DNA of 64,000 nucleotides from Chloroflexota bacterium (lineage in GTDB: Bacteria; Chloroflexota; UBA11872), in NCBI GenBank assembly GCA_026706485.1, contig JAPOYR010000011.1, forward strand, positions 434,001 through 498,000. The letters run 5' to 3'. Of the stretch, positions 63,012 to 64,000 are shown one piece after another. The notes under the pieces are model-generated. The model did not search any database. It worked only from the letters and a program-made list of their open reading frames with translations, and was not told the DNA's origin. Positions within the stretch are counted from its first letter, which is position 1. Every line of letters starts with the position of its first letter. The position numbers and the translations under genes are program-made.

Positions 63012-63866
63012 CTAACGCGCAGGCACCCACTTGTGCAGGTAGCTGTCGGCGCCGACTTCGCCCACGTAGATTGCGCCTTGGTCGTCGACCCAGATCCCGT
63101 GCGGTCCGCCGATTCGGTCCGGCGGCTCGCGTTCCTGGGCCCAGCGGGTGATCACCTTGCCATCAAGATCAAAGACCGTGACGCCGCGGTTGAGCTCGCT
63201 GACAAAGACCGCCCCTCGGTCCTCATCGACGTAGAAGTCGCTTGGCAGCGGAATGTCGCCCCATTCGGTGATGTAGATCCCATCGCGATCGAAGACCTGG
63301 ATGCGATCGTTCTCGCGGTCGGCCACCAGCACCCGACCGTCCCGTAGCACCCAGATGCCGTGCGGCAGCGCGAATTGACCCGGACCCGTCCCGGGCTCGC
63401 CCCAGCTGAGCTCGTGCCGGCCGGCGGCGTCGAACCGGTGACACTTGGTGTCCCCGTAGCCGTCGGACACATAGATGGAGCCGTCGTCGGTGACGAAGGT
63501 GTTCGTGGGCTGGTTGAACAATCCGGCGGAGGCGCTGGTCACGTAGGGATAGCCCAGGCGCCCGTGCAACGTGCCGTCGGTGCCGTAGATCCAGACCACA
63601 TGCGCCAGCTGATCGGTCAGCCACAGCCGCTCGTGGCGGTCCATGAAGACGCCGTGGGCATAGCAGATCTCCGCGTCACCCCAGTGGCCGATGACCTCGC
63701 CTTCGCGACCGAGCACCGTCATGGGACGCGTGCCGCGATTGAAGCAGAACACGCGGCCCAGACGGTCCGTGGCAATGCTGCCGATCCAGCCCAGGCTCCA
63801 GTCGGGCGGGAGCTTGAGCCAGCCGTCCACATAGTCGTAGGTGAAATCTCCGGATCCAACGCGCAT
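63012..63866 (-). CDS. NHL-repeat six-bladed beta-propeller protein
   Basis: 284 aa without signal peptide. Repeated NHL-type units (GSIATDRLGRVFCFNRGTRP, PHGIWVLRDGRVLVADREND, RIQVFDRDGIYITEWGD, PHGIWVDDQGAIYVGEVG) fit the family of peptidyl-alpha-hydroxyglycine lyase-like / 6-bladed propellers; the catalytic residues of the lyase are not assigned. GGGAGA lies 6 nt before the ATG. Function unknown; probably a lactonase- or scaffold-like protein. Confidence 0.85.
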   Translation of the reverse strand: MRVGSGDFTYDYVDGWLKLPPDWSLGWIGSIATDRLGRVFCFNRGTRPMTVLGREGEVIGHWGDAEICYAHGVFMDRHERLWLTDQLAHVVWIYGTDGTLHGRLGYPYVTSASAGLFNQPTNTFVTDDGSIYVSDGYGDTKCHRFDAAGRHELSWGEPGTGPGQFALPHGIWVLRDGRVLVADRENDRIQVFDRDGIYITEWGDIPLPSDFYVDEDRGAVFVSELNRGVTVFDLDGKVITRWAQEREPPDRIGGPHGIWVDDQGAIYVGEVGADSYLHKWVPAR

Positions 63867-64000
63867 GCCGTTCTCCCAGGGCGGTGGCCACCGTGCGCAG
63901 CGTAGCGGGTCGCCCGACCGCGGAACGCTGGCGCGTGTGTGCCCTTCGCCACGGTGCCGCGCCGCGCGTGGGCGTAGGGTTGACGGAGACTGCTGGCCGC

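Overview
This is 64 kb of GC-rich, gene-dense bacterial chromosome. I infer Chloroflexota, perhaps a Dehalococcoidia/SAR202-like or sponge/marine-associated lineage. The reasons are: twin Tat/lipoprotein substrate-binding proteins with long Val/Lys/Glu/Pro stalk repeats (VTKEVVKEVPVE type), a style I associate with Chloroflexota; a DUF951 protein and a DarA-type c-di-AMP receptor (typical of Gram-positives and Chloroflexota); an AccD/AccA pair; a MucR-free, outer-membrane-protein-free gene set; and many dispersed small palindromes. No 16S or phylogenetic computation was possible, so the lineage remains an inference.

Layout. 1-5.4 kb: an MFS transporter fragment and a short-chain dehydrogenase, then a minus-strand copper cluster (small His-rich membrane protein, secreted cupredoxin-like protein, and a CopC-CopD-cytochrome c fusion). 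5.4-10.8 kb: housekeeping genes (c-di-AMP receptor, inositol monophosphatase family, KBL/BioF-type aminotransferase, chorismate mutase/prephenate dehydratase, DUF951, PyrF, LysM, tRNA-Leu and tRNA-Trp). 11-18.6 kb: an accessory glycan-type locus with two tandem paralogous putative TIM-barrel hydrolases, a GNAT acetyltransferase and a sulfatase. 18.7-24.5 kb: a membrane protein, a CYTH-CHAD protein divergent from two tandem thymidylate-kinase-like proteins, and a phosphofructokinase. 25-34 kb: a sugar isomerase-like protein, two orphan ABC substrate-binding lipoproteins, a sialidase-like BNR protein and a GH20 hexosaminidase. 34-36 kb: a PIN toxin coupled to a DUF3883-like protein behind a palindromic operator, next to tRNA-Asn. 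36-39.6 kb: RtcB/archease RNA repair, MoeA and tRNA-Val. 39.8-44 kb: an MMPL exporter, a DUF2236 oxygenase-like protein and a Doc/antitoxin pair. 44-48 kb: a DHDPS/NAL-family aldolase, an aldo-keto reductase, an SDR and a metallophosphoesterase. 48-57 kb: core genes (AccA, AccD, ComF, ClpC, a Flp-like peptide, MoaC, GyrA). 57-64 kb: a DUF4349/DUF11 lipoprotein, an ABC-2 exporter (one ATPase, two permeases), a Cys-rich secreted protein and an NHL propeller.

How the genes fit together. The 11-34 kb part suggests scavenging of sulfated, amino-sugar-containing glycans or glycoconjugates: hydrolases, sulfatase, sialidase, hexosaminidase, isomerase and oligosaccharide/peptide-binding lipoproteins, with the NAL-like aldolase and reductases further on. 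The most unusual local systems are the CYTH-CHAD/twin TMK-like cluster (one TMK has Arg in place of the P-loop Lys), the DUF3883-like/PIN cassette, the three-domain copper/cytochrome fusion, and a Flp-pilin-like peptide in the ClpC operon. No CRISPR array, rRNA, insertion sequence or prophage was seen.
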